In this document: positions 11,095 through 21,485 of the stretch, one piece after another
How the letters are laid out: the number at the start of each line of letters is the position of its first letter
Position numbering within the stretch: position 1 is the stretch's first letter
Made by a program: the position numbers and the translations under genes
Assembly (NCBI RefSeq): GCF_963583255.1
Contig: NC_084819.1
Span: forward strand, 14,931,616-14,995,615
From: Pyrus communis
Taxonomy: Eukaryota; Streptophyta; Magnoliopsida; Rosales; Rosaceae
Direction: 5' to 3'
DNA: 64,000 nt
The notes under the pieces: generated by a model
Told to the model about the DNA's origin: nothing
The model's input: the letters and a program-made list of their open reading frames with translations, nothing else
Database searches by the model: none

Positions 11095-13218
11095 TCAATA
11101 CAATTTCAGTACGCTTCTGGCAATCGAATGAGCATGGCTGGACCTGCTTTTCCCGACTCCGCCGCTCCTCCAGCTGCTCCTCATCGGAGTCAAATAAAAC
11201 CTCAGCATTCCGTTTTCAATATGGTTCGGAGAATACCTCGCGCTCCGGTTCCGTTCCAGCACAACCTGATCCTCTTTTTTCTTCCTCCCGGCAGTCCCAT
11301 TTCCAAACCCGTTTGCCTCCACGACAGGAACCCCGCCATTGCTCTTCCTCATGCTCCCAAATGCACCGCCACCGAAACCGCCATACCCATGAGAACCATT
11401 CCTCCAACTAGCACTACTATTACTCCTCATAATCTTGGGGTTAAAGCCCTTGGCTTCCCCATTCCTCTCACCACCACCGCTGCCGCCTCTGAGCTCCGGC
11501 CACGACTCCGAATAAGACCGCTCCACGCCGTTTGATCTAACACTACTATACCTATCGTCGTCCTCATCTTTGTTCCCACCCCTCCTGTGTATAAAACTCC
11601 ATATATTCCACGCCTTGCCCCACCTCCTAGACTTTTTACACCCTTTATTCCTCTCCCCATTTCCCACCACCGAACCCGTATCTCCGCCGCCCCGAAACGA
11701 CGCCATATCAAAGCTCTCAGAGCAGTCATCCCTCAGAGAATTCGAGTTGTAAAATTCCCTCAGATCTCTGTCATCAGGAACAGTCGTGGGCGACACCTTG
11801 GCGTTGGCATTGGCATTCGAAACCGACTTCATTTCATCAATCTCCGCCACCACCGCCGCCGCAGTCTTCCTAATGGAGTTGGACCGGTCGAGGCTCTTCC
11901 TCCGCCGAGAAGAGGAGTCCGAATAGTAGTCCCGGGTCTGGGCCGACCCGCCCGGAACCGTTTCCTCTTCAATCGAATTCTTAGGCGGCTCCTCCACCGG
12001 AATCTCAGCGTCGCATCTCGCCACGTGGACCACTGGAGCGTCCTCCACCACCGAGAGCATCGTTGGCATCCTCGGAAACGTTCTTCCGATGAGGTACCCG
12101 TCCCACGAGGCCCGAGGCTCGTCAAAGGAGTATCTCGGGTTGTCGAACGATATCCGACCCGCGTCCAATGACATCCGACCCGCGTCCAGCGACATCCGAC
12201 CCACGTCTAGCGAAAACCTCGGATCCGTGTCGCAGGAGCGCCGGCCGAAGCCGTAATCGGCAATCTCCGACTGAGTTTCTCTGAACTGTCTTCCGATTGG
12301 CTTCTCCACCAGCAATGTGGCCGATCCGCCGCCGTTCCGCCGCTTCTTCAGCTTTTGTTTCTGCCTCCATTTCTGTAATTTCTTGCTGAAAACCGAAGCT
12401 GCTGACCAGAAGCTTCCCGCAATCTCCTTAAGGTCTCGCTTCTTCGTCTGAGAATCAAGATCTATGTGATCTTTCATTGGTTTCAACTCCTCTTCTTCGA
12501 ATTGCTCCGGCACTGGCTGCGGTGGTTGAAAGTCTTCCTCCTCCTCCTCTACGATTTCAGGAACTCTGTCTTCTGTTACATTTGGGACAATTGCATCCTC
12601 ACAAATTTCAATTCCGAAGTCCTCGCCGCCACTAAACTGGTTCTCGTCCTCTTCGGCTTTGTCCTCCTCTTCCTCCTTGGCCTCGATGACGGGACCCCGG
12701 AAGCTGGAAGAAGACCCACCCAAATTCCGGGTCTCGACCTCAACGTCAGTGGGCGGTGCTTCCTTCTTGTTGGGATTGCGGCCGTCGTCTTGGTGAAAGA
12801 GTGTCCACAGAGTGTTCCGAACGTCGCAGGACTTCCTCTGCGGCTCAAACACGCCAGAGAAGCCCTCGTTTTTAGAGGCAGAGAAAGACTTGGTTCGTCG
12901 GAGCTCCGGGAAAAATGAGGTGGGTCGATTTTTATTGGAAGAGGAGGCCCCACCACCGCCAATGGGGGGCTTGAAAATGGCCTTAAGCGCGGCTGCGGCG
13001 GTGGAGGAAGTAGGGGGCTTTCGAGAAATTGAAGAGGAAGAAGAGGTTGTTGAAGGTTCCAACTCGGCAAGGCGTTCGCAGAGGCATGAGGGGCAGAAGC
13101 CCGTGAAATGCTCTTCCGGGTGTCGGGCGCAGGATGTAGAGGGACGTTGGGCCTGAGGCGGCTGCGGCGGTTGTAGCGTTGGAGGCGGCGGTGCTGCTGC
13201 TTCTCCGCTGGGATTCAT
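11095..13218 (-). CDS. OPS: OCTOPUS-family membrane-associated protein (DUF740/UPF0503)
   Basis: A single open frame of 707 residues without introns. Residues about 28-55 form the conserved Cys-rich N-terminus (SCARHPEEHFTGFCPSCLCE). Next come FFPELRRTKSFSASKNEGF and VFEPQRKSCDVR, an acidic low-complexity stretch (about 180-250), the basic block SFWSAASVFSKKLQKWR (about 268-285), and ETQSEIADYGFGRRSCDTDP (about 311-330). Short tandem repeats of the type RMSLDAG then lead into YSFDEPRASWDG. The C-terminus (LRFYLTPMRSSWRS, SIARSVLKLY) is also conserved. Arabidopsis OPS (At3g09070, 685 residues) is a polar plasma-membrane-associated protein that promotes phloem differentiation, and the order of blocks matches it closely. 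The upstream leader contains a (CT/AG)n tract at about 13326-13352. Orthology to OPS rather than to an OPS-LIKE paralogue rests on length and neighbouring genes. Confidence 0.9.
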   Translation of the reverse strand: MNPSGEAAAPPPPTLQPPQPPQAQRPSTSCARHPEEHFTGFCPSCLCERLAELEPSTTSSSSSISRKPPTSSTAAAALKAIFKPPIGGGGASSSNKNRPTSFFPELRRTKSFSASKNEGFSGVFEPQRKSCDVRNTLWTLFHQDDGRNPNKKEAPPTDVEVETRNLGGSSSSFRGPVIEAKEEEEDKAEEDENQFSGGEDFGIEICEDAIVPNVTEDRVPEIVEEEEEDFQPPQPVPEQFEEEELKPMKDHIDLDSQTKKRDLKEIAGSFWSAASVFSKKLQKWRQKQKLKKRRNGGGSATLLVEKPIGRQFRETQSEIADYGFGRRSCDTDPRFSLDVGRMSLDAGRMSLDAGRISFDNPRYSFDEPRASWDGYLIGRTFPRMPTMLSVVEDAPVVHVARCDAEIPVEEPPKNSIEEETVPGGSAQTRDYYSDSSSRRRKSLDRSNSIRKTAAAVVAEIDEMKSVSNANANAKVSPTTVPDDRDLREFYNSNSLRDDCSESFDMASFRGGGDTGSVVGNGERNKGCKKSRRWGKAWNIWSFIHRRGGNKDEDDDRYSSVRSNGVERSYSESWPELRGGSGGGERNGEAKGFNPKIMRSNSSASWRNGSHGYGGFGGGAFGSMRKSNGGVPVVEANGFGNGTAGRKKKEDQVVLERNRSARYSPNHIENGMLRFYLTPMRSSWRSGGVGKSRSSHAHSIARSVLKLY

Positions 13219-13420
13219 AACCGGTGGCGGTGCTCTGCGTTGTTGCCCACTTTGCTGCTGCTGCTCATGTTATGAGAGTGAAGCAGAGAAGAAGGAGAAG
13301 AGTGGCTCTTTCTTTTTGGCTCCAACGGAGAGAGAGAGAGAGAGAGAGAGTGAGAGTGAGAGACTGGGGAGTGAGAAGCACAAAAGGAGAAATAAATGAA
13401 ATGAAAGTATTTATTTTTCA
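13219..13420 (-). promoter_or_regulatory. Probable 5' leader of OCTOPUS with (GA)n tract
   Basis: Just upstream of the ATG at 13218 (minus strand) is a pyrimidine-rich leader. It includes an uninterrupted dinucleotide run read as (GA)n on the plus strand at about 13326-13352. Such CT-rich leaders are common near plant transcription starts. No clear TATA box was assigned. Confidence 0.4.
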
Positions 13421-13870
13421 TTTTTCATTTTTTGTGGGGGTTTTTAATTAATTTTCTCTGGGGGCACTCGCTGGTGAAAGGACAATTACGGGCCTACTGA
13501 ATCCTTAATCGAGGTCAGTAAAAGGGGATATAGGGGTGTGTTTGGCAAGTGGGTTTTTTAACTTGTTTCGGAAGGCTTCAGATTTACATGTTTACTTGTC
13601 CACTCTCTACCATATACTACTATATACCTCTATTCACAATGTATTATTGCAAAATCATTTCTTTTGATTTTAACTTCTCATTAAGAATACGATATTTTAA
13701 AACCACTCTAATTTATAACATAACGCAAATTGTAAAATTTTAATACGGCCAAACACTCTCTCCAGTATTATGTCAATATTTAGAGATACGGGTCAGCAAT
13801 CTATTACTTGTTGCCAACTTACATCTTATACTTTTACAACATATTAATTACAATAGTTTTTTGCATAAGA
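13421..13870. other. Intergenic, no gene recognised
   Basis: AT-rich DNA upstream of OCTOPUS. Short open frames have no recognisable family. The beginning of the stretch may include promoter sequence of the minus-strand gene. Confidence 0.3.
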
Positions 13871-14246
13871 CTTTTTTTTTTTTATTCAAAAAAACATTTA
13901 AATTAAATAGTCATCACGATTACAACTAGTTTTCATACAATCAAACAAGAAGGCTCGATGAGCCACATTCCGAAGAGATTCTGATTCGCCCCAAATATGA
14001 AGATTATTATGGTGAATGCCAGTACTTGTAACATCATCTGCTAGAAAATTACCTTCTCTAAACACATGTGACCATGAAATAAAATCAAAGAAGTTTGCAA
14101 CATCCTTGATATCATCAATGACATCCTAAGGCGCCAAGAACTAATGCATGATCCCACAACAGCATCAATCACTAGCTTCGAATCACCCTTCGCACAAATT
14201 TTCTTAAATCCTTTGCTCCTTGCAATCCAAAGTGCATCCCGTTGAA
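13871..14246 (-). pseudogene. LINE-type RNase H domain fossil
   Basis: On the minus strand, 14245 to about 14100 reads RDALWIARSKGFKKI, then AKGDSKLVIDAVVGSC, typical of the plant retroelement RNase H fold (RVT_3 type). After a frameshift near 14100 the other frame continues with SWSHVFREGNFLADD, the C-terminal RNase H signature, to about 13930. A 12-base T-run at 13872-13883 would be a poly(A) tail on the minus strand. This is therefore the 5'-truncated 3' end of a non-LTR retrotransposon, dead through at least one frameshift. Confidence 0.7.
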
Positions 14247-17200
14247 AGTGTAATTAGAAGTTGAAAATATATAATGCAAGTTGCTTTCAAAATTTCTCGA
14301 CGTAGCATTTTTGTATTCTTCAAAACATTGCACAGTTAAATCTACAATGCAAGAATGTGAAAAGTAAAAGTTAAATTGGTCAATTATTCGAAAAATGTTT
14401 TGTCAAATGTCACCCGACTGACCCTAAACTTCTTAAACACTCAGTTAGCATTAATCAAATTCCTAATTAAGTTATTAGCAAAATAAGAGGATTGAGGTGC
14501 CCCAAATTGGTTGGCTTTTTCCCTTTCTCTTGCTAATAATCTCTGTTTTTCTTTTCTTAATATATTTTTATATTAAAAATTCGTAAGAACGCTTTGGATT
14601 TTCAAAGATTCCTGTCGATTGAGAAAAGCAAAAGCAAACCCACGCCAGCCCAAAACGAGAGAGATGGAGCGCTGCTGCCTGCTGTTGCTCTCTTTCTCAC
14701 ATTTCGCTTTCTTTCCTTCTTTCTTTCTCTCTTTCTTTCTTTCTTTTCCTCCTTTTTCTTTTTCCTGTTTCGGGTTCTTTTTGTTTTTCGGCTTTTCTCT
14801 TTTTTTTTTTCCCTCCCAAAATACCTTCCCATCGATCGTATTCCCTGTTTGGCACTCTGGCATTCGCTTTCCTTTCCCACTTGGATTCATTTTTCTCACC
14901 AACCAAACAAAAACCAAAACAAAAGCAAACAAAATGATGGGTTGCACTCTCCAAACAGTACAGCTCAAAGCCCCTCTTGCAGATTCAGCCCTTGTCGTGT
15001 TGCACATTCATCACCTGTCATACTCACACTAACATACAAAGTTACAAACGGAGACAGAATCACACCTAAGCAAATGTCAAGCGGGAAACGGGGACGTCAA
15101 GATGATAGTGTCTCAAATTAAATAATGCAATGAGTAAAACTTCAACTTTTTTGTTGATATCAGAGTAAGTTGGTCCAAGTGTGAAGCCTAACGTCAGGAG
15201 TGCTCTACGTCACTCAATTTATCCATGTGTAAGGTTTAAATGACCTCACATGCAAGAGGATGTGTTGACAATGTAAATCTCATGTCGAGAAATTAAGGAA
15301 TGTTGTTCCTACTTATGAAGATGGCTAATCCCCACATCACCAAACGGTCATAGTAAAACCTCAACCTTTTTTCAGCAAGAAGGTTAAAGCATGTGGCTAC
15401 ACATGATAAAATTTTGGACACCATTGTTTTGGCGTTTGTATTTACATACAAAGAGAGACAAAACAAATATCTCAACCCAAATGTTAACCAACAGGGTAAA
15501 CGATGCCAAGGTGATGATATCTCAAACCAATCTTGTAATATTATTAAAAAAATTTAAAACCCGTGATGACACGATAGGTTTAGAACAAAGTTACTTTGGT
15601 GTTAATTATGTCCTCTAAATTAAACAAACTTTGGCCACATTCAATTAATTGATGAGAGCATGCATGTATCTTATATTCAGAATATGACGTCCTACAAATC
15701 TTTCTGTATTTGTGTAAAGAAATGGGGACTTAAGCTATTGGCCTGCCTTTATATGTTTGGCAAAAGAGTTTGCATGTATTCGTGCCCTAATGTTTGCCTG
15801 CCTCTGCCTGCTGCCTGCTGCCTGCACGCCGCTGTTGCACACATAGATTCTCAGAGGGTCTCTCTCTCGGACTCTCATCTAACACAAAAACGGAACCACT
15901 CGAGAGGATGGTGAAAGCCTTCGGTTCCCTATACATTTTCTCCAAAAGGACAATCTGCTTTTCCAATTATTTACTAGTGATTCAAACCAGATCTCATAAC
16001 CTCCAAAATCTCTTTTATATATTCATTCTTTTGGGCACATGCACGAACACTTTGGTCACCTATTTTGTTTTGTACTGCGACAAGAAAAAGTTACTCTTAA
16101 CGTGAAAGTTATTATTTTGTACTCGAATGATATTCTAATAGATCCTAAACTACGAAAAAATGAGTTTAAACATGAATATAGAGATGCTTAGACTCAAAGT
16201 GACACACTATTTTAACCAATTCTGCTGTATTCAGGTCCACTAATGTGAAGACTAGAAACAGATTAGATTAATTACATATTACTAACGATACTTTGTGCTA
16301 ATATAATATGATTTTGGACTAAAGATCAAAGAAAATATTTATAAAATTTGTTATGAAAACTCAAATTTTACTTGGTTTCCGTCAAAAGGTCACATTAGGT
16401 GCTTTTGTAACATGCAGTACTGCACGACCATGCATGTTCTATTGAGTACCGAGTAATATACTGTGCTGGTGTATGGTGGGGAATATTGGGAAAGGAAAAA
16501 AGAATCGACCCCGAAATGAAGGTTTGATTTTCTGATTGATGCGATACATGGTTGTACATGTTTTGCTTGTGAAAAAAGAACAAAAAAAAGTGAATGATTT
16601 ACACCGGTACATATATGGTATACAAGATTTTAATATTCAAACTTAATTTTGAAACTCCGTGAATCGAACATAAGCATCGTACGTTTGTCATACTGTTAAT
16701 ATATTTGACTAATTGGTTACGTTGATTCTTGTTTTAATGTGCGGTTTCGTTTTATAGTTTAATAAAACAACATAATTTGATAACGGAATATTACTTTCAA
16801 CGTAGGGTTTTGATTAGTTAACATTCTCGTAAAATATCTATAAAAAAAATATAATCATTGGAGAATATCACTTTTAATATATAGTTTGAATTCACAGTCC
16901 ACCAATGCATTTATCTCGTAAATATAATCTGAATTTATTACTCTTCGAGGTATATGATTGAGCGTTGATAGCCCACAAGTTACGAGCACCGCTGAGTCAC
17001 GAGATAACCCGCGGGCTGAAAATCAATAGAGACCATCGTATCTAGCCAGCAGACCTACCTCTCAATCGGTTGCACATCAAGCGGTCCCATTAACAACACA
17101 ACCTTACTCGCTTCACATGCGCTATGAATGCAACCAATGAGCAAGTATGTTTGAGATAGAGAGAGGGAGAGAGAGTGAGAAATTTTGTGGTGTGGTGGCC

Positions 17201-18995
17201 CTTACGGGTTGGTGACACATAGTTGTGGGGTGGGAATTTATGAGAAATGTATTTGTCGTGACTGTCGTTGTCACGTGGTATTAATAATACACGTGTTATG
17301 ATATTGTTATCGATGAATTTTAGTAAAAAAACTTATGTACGAGTGTATGAACCATTTGTCTCGCTTCCCCCACAAATACAACAGCTCATTCACTTCTTCA
17401 TTATGTCCCATCCAATTGACTCGTAACCCTCACTTTATGTTTGTAGTCGTAGTGCGACAACCGCACCAAATATTCCCGATTATTGATATGGCATGTTTAT
17501 AAAAGGTAGTATTACTGTATACATATCAGTATGTTACACCATGATTAGAGTTTTGCTACCACGTGACAAATTTATCCGTACATTAGGAAAATTATTAGAG
17601 ATTTTTTTTAACACAACGATATATTTACACTAAAAAAATGATGAATAAATTAGTATGAAACTCGTCATTCTTAAAATTCAAATTTAAAACTTCTTACTTA
17701 AAAATAAAAAGAAATTTTAATAAACCGTTAACTCCTGAAGATTTAAGCAAAGCAAAATTTATAATTTATAGCGTGTGAGCGTTATTTTTTGTGCATGGAA
17801 TGTGGCGTAAAGTGTTGGCATGTCTTCTCCACCTTTATCTTTTCCTTTTCTAATAAAGTAGCTTATATATAAATGTTATGGAAAAACTATATAACAAAAA
17901 GAAATATGTGGCTCAAATGGGTTCATGGGTTTCTCTCTCTCTCGCTCTCTCTCTCTCTCACACACACACACACATAGGATTTGTCTTTCTAGAGTTTTGT
18001 TTGTTTGGTTGGATAAATATTATTGGCAGATCTCCGATAGGTACATAATTCTCCATATTCAAAGTGGATATCAATATTTTTCATGTTTTATGCAATAGCC
18101 TAGCTACTTAGTGGGGAGAAACATAGAACAAAAAACAAAGATTTTATTTTCCAAAAAAAAAAAAAAAAAAACAAAGATTTTAATTTGGGTAATGCTAAAG
18201 TGGCCAATTATTTAAACTATATTTCATAAATCATATGACATATTTGTTGATAATTGAATTATTACTTAAATATTGATTAACATGATTATTTATTATTAGT
18301 AATATGTTATATAATTTATAAATTTGGTCTAAAATTGTAGTATGTATGACATTACTCTTTAATTTGGAGACAAAAATTCTCCAACCCTAACGTGGGTATG
18401 CATGCAGTGGGCCCCACAACCTAGCTACAATCTGGTTTTTATATTGGTCAATTCCAAATTTCTTTCCACTAAGCAAACATATGTGGGATATGGTCATTGT
18501 TTTCAATCTGCATATCATTTTCTTTGAATGGATGTGTGTATATTTGTGTGACAGTCCACAAATATAGTCCCCACAAAATATATAACAATACTTTGGCAAT
18601 ATAAGCTTGTCTTTCTCAAAATCAATCATTGTCATGTTTATGTTGCGAGAGATTTTTCAATGCGTTGGAAATACGGATCAGTACATTAAGCGTAATATGA
18701 CACTTGGTATATCAGATCATATTTTCGACACATTGAAAATTTTCTCGTGTATATATTTGCATGTATATATTGTTGCTTGCATTATTTCTTTGGAGTACTT
18801 TGAAAATGTGCTATTTCTTAATTTGGTTGTCCTCCTCAATGTACACCTATGTCCACCCTCCTCAATGTACACCTATGTCCACAATGTAGCATATATACTT
18901 AGAAAACATATAATCACATGCAAAAATAAATGGAAACATTGTTTGTATCATACTTCACCAATCCTGAAACTATCGAGCATTAATTAACTTCATAC
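14247..18995. other. Intergenic, no gene recognised; low-complexity tracts
   Basis: A strong pyrimidine tract (CTTTCTTTCTTT type) occupies about 14690-14820 on the plus strand and generates several spurious open frames. A CT/CA microsatellite lies at about 17934-17972, a GA-rich run at 17155-17180, and an A-run at 18154-18171. A 25-bp direct repeat starting CCTCCTCAATGTACACC occurs at 18831 and 18857. The segment 16960-17120 is less AT-rich than its surroundings but shows no open frame or RNA gene that I can identify. Confidence 0.35.
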
Positions 18996-19400
18996 CTTCA
19001 GGGATCCACTGAAGGCTTCATGTTGAGGCACTCTGTCCAAGCATAAGAGTTTCACTCCAACTGGGAGACCAATCACAACACAAATACGTGTCAACATCAG
19101 AATAAAACTCCTAGAGTCTCACATCAACTACGGACGAAAGCCGAAAACTCTACTCAACTATAAAAGAAGATAATCCCCAATACCATTATTGTACTTAAAC
19201 TCGTTATTAAAACTCGTTAATGGTAATTATGCTTGAACTTTTGTATCATGTACACACTACATTATTAATGAGAACTCTTCTTTCCTCGTGGACAGAGCCT
19301 GACTTAGGGCGAACCACGTACATATTGTGTTTGCTTCCTTATCTCTATCTCTTTACATATTATCCTCACTAGGTGATCAGAGCAATCTTGCGAATGTCAC
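18996..19400 (+). mobile_element. Possible gypsy-type LTR remnant
   Basis: The segment has features of a plant LTR: an ACTATAAAAGAAGA promoter-like box at about 19158, GAACTTTTGTATCATGTACAC, then a CCTCGTGGACAGAGCC...GCGAACCACGTAC block at about 19287-19320. It ends at GTGATCAGAGCA. The CCTCGTGG...CGAACCACGTA phrase resembles Ty3/gypsy LTRs that I recall from rosid genomes. No partner LTR or internal domain is present in the window, so this would be a solo or truncated LTR. Confidence 0.4.
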
Positions 19401-20790
19401 AAATTTGACACTTTACATTGTTTTAAAGTCTCACTGATTTTGTTCATCAACACACATTATAAAATTGATATTTCTTACTAATGGGATGAGGGAAAGAGAA
19501 AACTGACCTTTGGATCACTTATAATGTTGAAAAAAGAAATATTATATGGGTGATACTATCTAAACTCTCATTTTTAGTTTTGACGTGCCATTTGTTAATT
19601 TCTGTCATTTGATATTCTTTAATTCATTCGATCTGATAACTAAAAATTAAAAAGAATACGTGGAAGGTAAAAAGAAGTGTTTAAATAATAACACCATATC
19701 ATATTAGATGGTGTAGGTAATGTAATATTAGTTAAATTGCCACTACCAGGTTAATCATACAATAATTTACCTCTAATAATTTTGTGCACCCATGCCTTTT
19801 GTTTAGTGTGAAATCATTGCACGATCCTCCCAAGGCTAGCAAATCCGATATGTTGATTACGCATTGCACTAAGCTAATATTATATTTCTGCAACTTGGCA
19901 TGTGTGCGGATCGATTTACCCATTCACTTGTTGGAGGGTAATAAGCTAGCTAGGGTTCTTTCTGAAACCTAGCAGAGCCTGCGTTGCATTCTATTGTCGC
20001 GATCGTATATATTTTTAATTTCCTCTGAAATATGTAACGACATGGAAAGGATCTGATTAGAACTGTTCGAGCATGCAAGAGCAAAGATCGAAAGGTAGGC
20101 TTGGATTTTTAGGGTTTGTTTTTCTGTAGTTTTTGAAGAACTGAAGATTCTATATGGTCAGATTACTAATAGTTTTGTCTCCCCGATGGCCGATGCTAAT
20201 GCTTTATGCAGTGAGATTGAGCTTTCCCTACTTCTTTTCTTTATTATTTTGTCATTTTCTAAATAAAAAACAACCAAATACTGAATAGTATATATAGAGT
20301 ACCCAAATTCTGTGTATATACCGATAATGATGTAATACTGAAGTTAAATTGTCATTTGACGTCTTGAACTATTCTAGATGAAATAAACTGTATGAATTAT
20401 CTATTCCTTCTATTCTATTAAGAGAAGAATCATGTCAACTTTTTTTCCCTTTTTTTTTTTTTTTTCAATTTTGCCCTTACTTTTCAATACACAATATTGA
20501 CATGCGGAAGGTAAAATAGTAATTTTGTACATTTTGATAAAATGACAATCATATTCCTATTTTTCCTATTTTACTCTCACTTTTGATACACAATATTTAC
20601 ATAAGGAGGACAAAAAACAATAATTATGTAATATTAAGATAAAATATGCACTTATTAAGAGAAATTGTCTCACCACCATTTTTTCATACTCTTTTTAAAA
20701 TTCTAAAAACTAATCACACTCCTTAATAAAAAAAAAAACAAAAAACAAAATGAAATTGTTTACGCACACAAAGTGTGCTCATCGGCTAGT
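19401..20790. other. Intergenic, no gene recognised
   Basis: AT-rich sequence. A T-run lies at about 20450-20465. Between about 20430 and 20660 two similar phrases (TTGCCCTTACTTTTCAATACACAATATTGACAT, then a diverged copy about 100 bp later) suggest a decayed repeat. No gene is seen. Confidence 0.3.
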
Positions 20791-20794
20791 TTAT

Positions 20795-21020
20795 TTGTTA
20801 AATTAATTCTTTGAACTATTTGAACTTAGGCAATTAAACACCTTACTATTATATTCGATGAAATTTCATTCAATTTACCGTCAAATACTGGCATGAATTT
20901 ATCCTTAAGAGTGAATCACGTGCCAGTATTTGACGACAAAGTGGATGAGATTTCATCGAATCCGATGGCGAGGGCTTAAATAGTTAATTTGAAATGGTTC
21001 AGAGGGTTAATTTACCAAAA
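20795..21020. mobile_element. Foldback/MITE-like element
   Basis: The two halves are inverted copies. GATGAAATTTCATTCAATTT followed by CCGTCAAATACTGGCA (from about 20857) is matched on the other strand by GATGAAATCTCATCCACTTT followed by TCGTCAAATACTGGCA. The inverted similarity extends outward to the AAATTAACC..TTTGAACTATTT end regions. A hairpin of about 100-bp arms with a short loop near 20915 results. The target duplication could not be fixed. Confidence 0.55.
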
Positions 21021-21125
21021 AGTAGTTCAGTGGTCAATTTCAACTAGAGTAATAGTTGACGGGTTCAAACGACAGTTTACACAATACTGAAATAATGCAT
21101 CTTCTTACTCTACTCTATATGTGTA

Positions 21126-21485
21126 GAGTAAATTGTAGTAATGGTCCCTCAACTAAAAATCCATTACCATTGGTCCCTCAATCCATCAAAATGTGTAACT
21201 ATGGTCTTTTTCGTCAACTTCATCAGAATTTTGTCAAAATGAGTTATGTTAGAATGATCATTGCTACAATTGGGTTAAAGTTGAGGGACCATTTCTTTAA
21301 TTGGGTTAAAGTTGATGGATCATTTCTCCAGTTAGATTAAAGTTGATGGACCATTAGTTATTGATTTTTAGTTGAGGGACTATACACGCTTTGATGAGTT
21401 GAGGGACTAATGGTAATGAATTTTTAGTTAAGAGATCATTGCTCCAATTGAGTTAAAGTTGAGGGACCATTACTACAATTTACTC
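21126..21485. mobile_element. Non-autonomous TIR element with GAGTAAATTGTAG ends
   Basis: The left end GAGTAAATTGTAGTAATGG followed by TCCCTCAACT is repeated in inverted orientation at the right end, which finishes at 21485. Inside are several copies of a roughly 29-bp phrase containing GTTAAAGTTGAGGGACCATT. The 9 bases on each side share only the last five (GTGTA), so a target duplication is uncertain. The ends resemble Mutator-like or foldback elements. Confidence 0.55.

Noticed and set aside
11587..12171. 194-codon plus-strand frame
   Set aside because: Antisense shadow of the OCTOPUS coding region, Arg/Pro-rich and without a family.
14594..15121. Overlapping 85-175 codon open frames on both strands
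   Set aside because: They arise from a CT/GA-rich low-complexity tract; translations are Phe/Ser- or Lys/Glu-rich runs with no domain.
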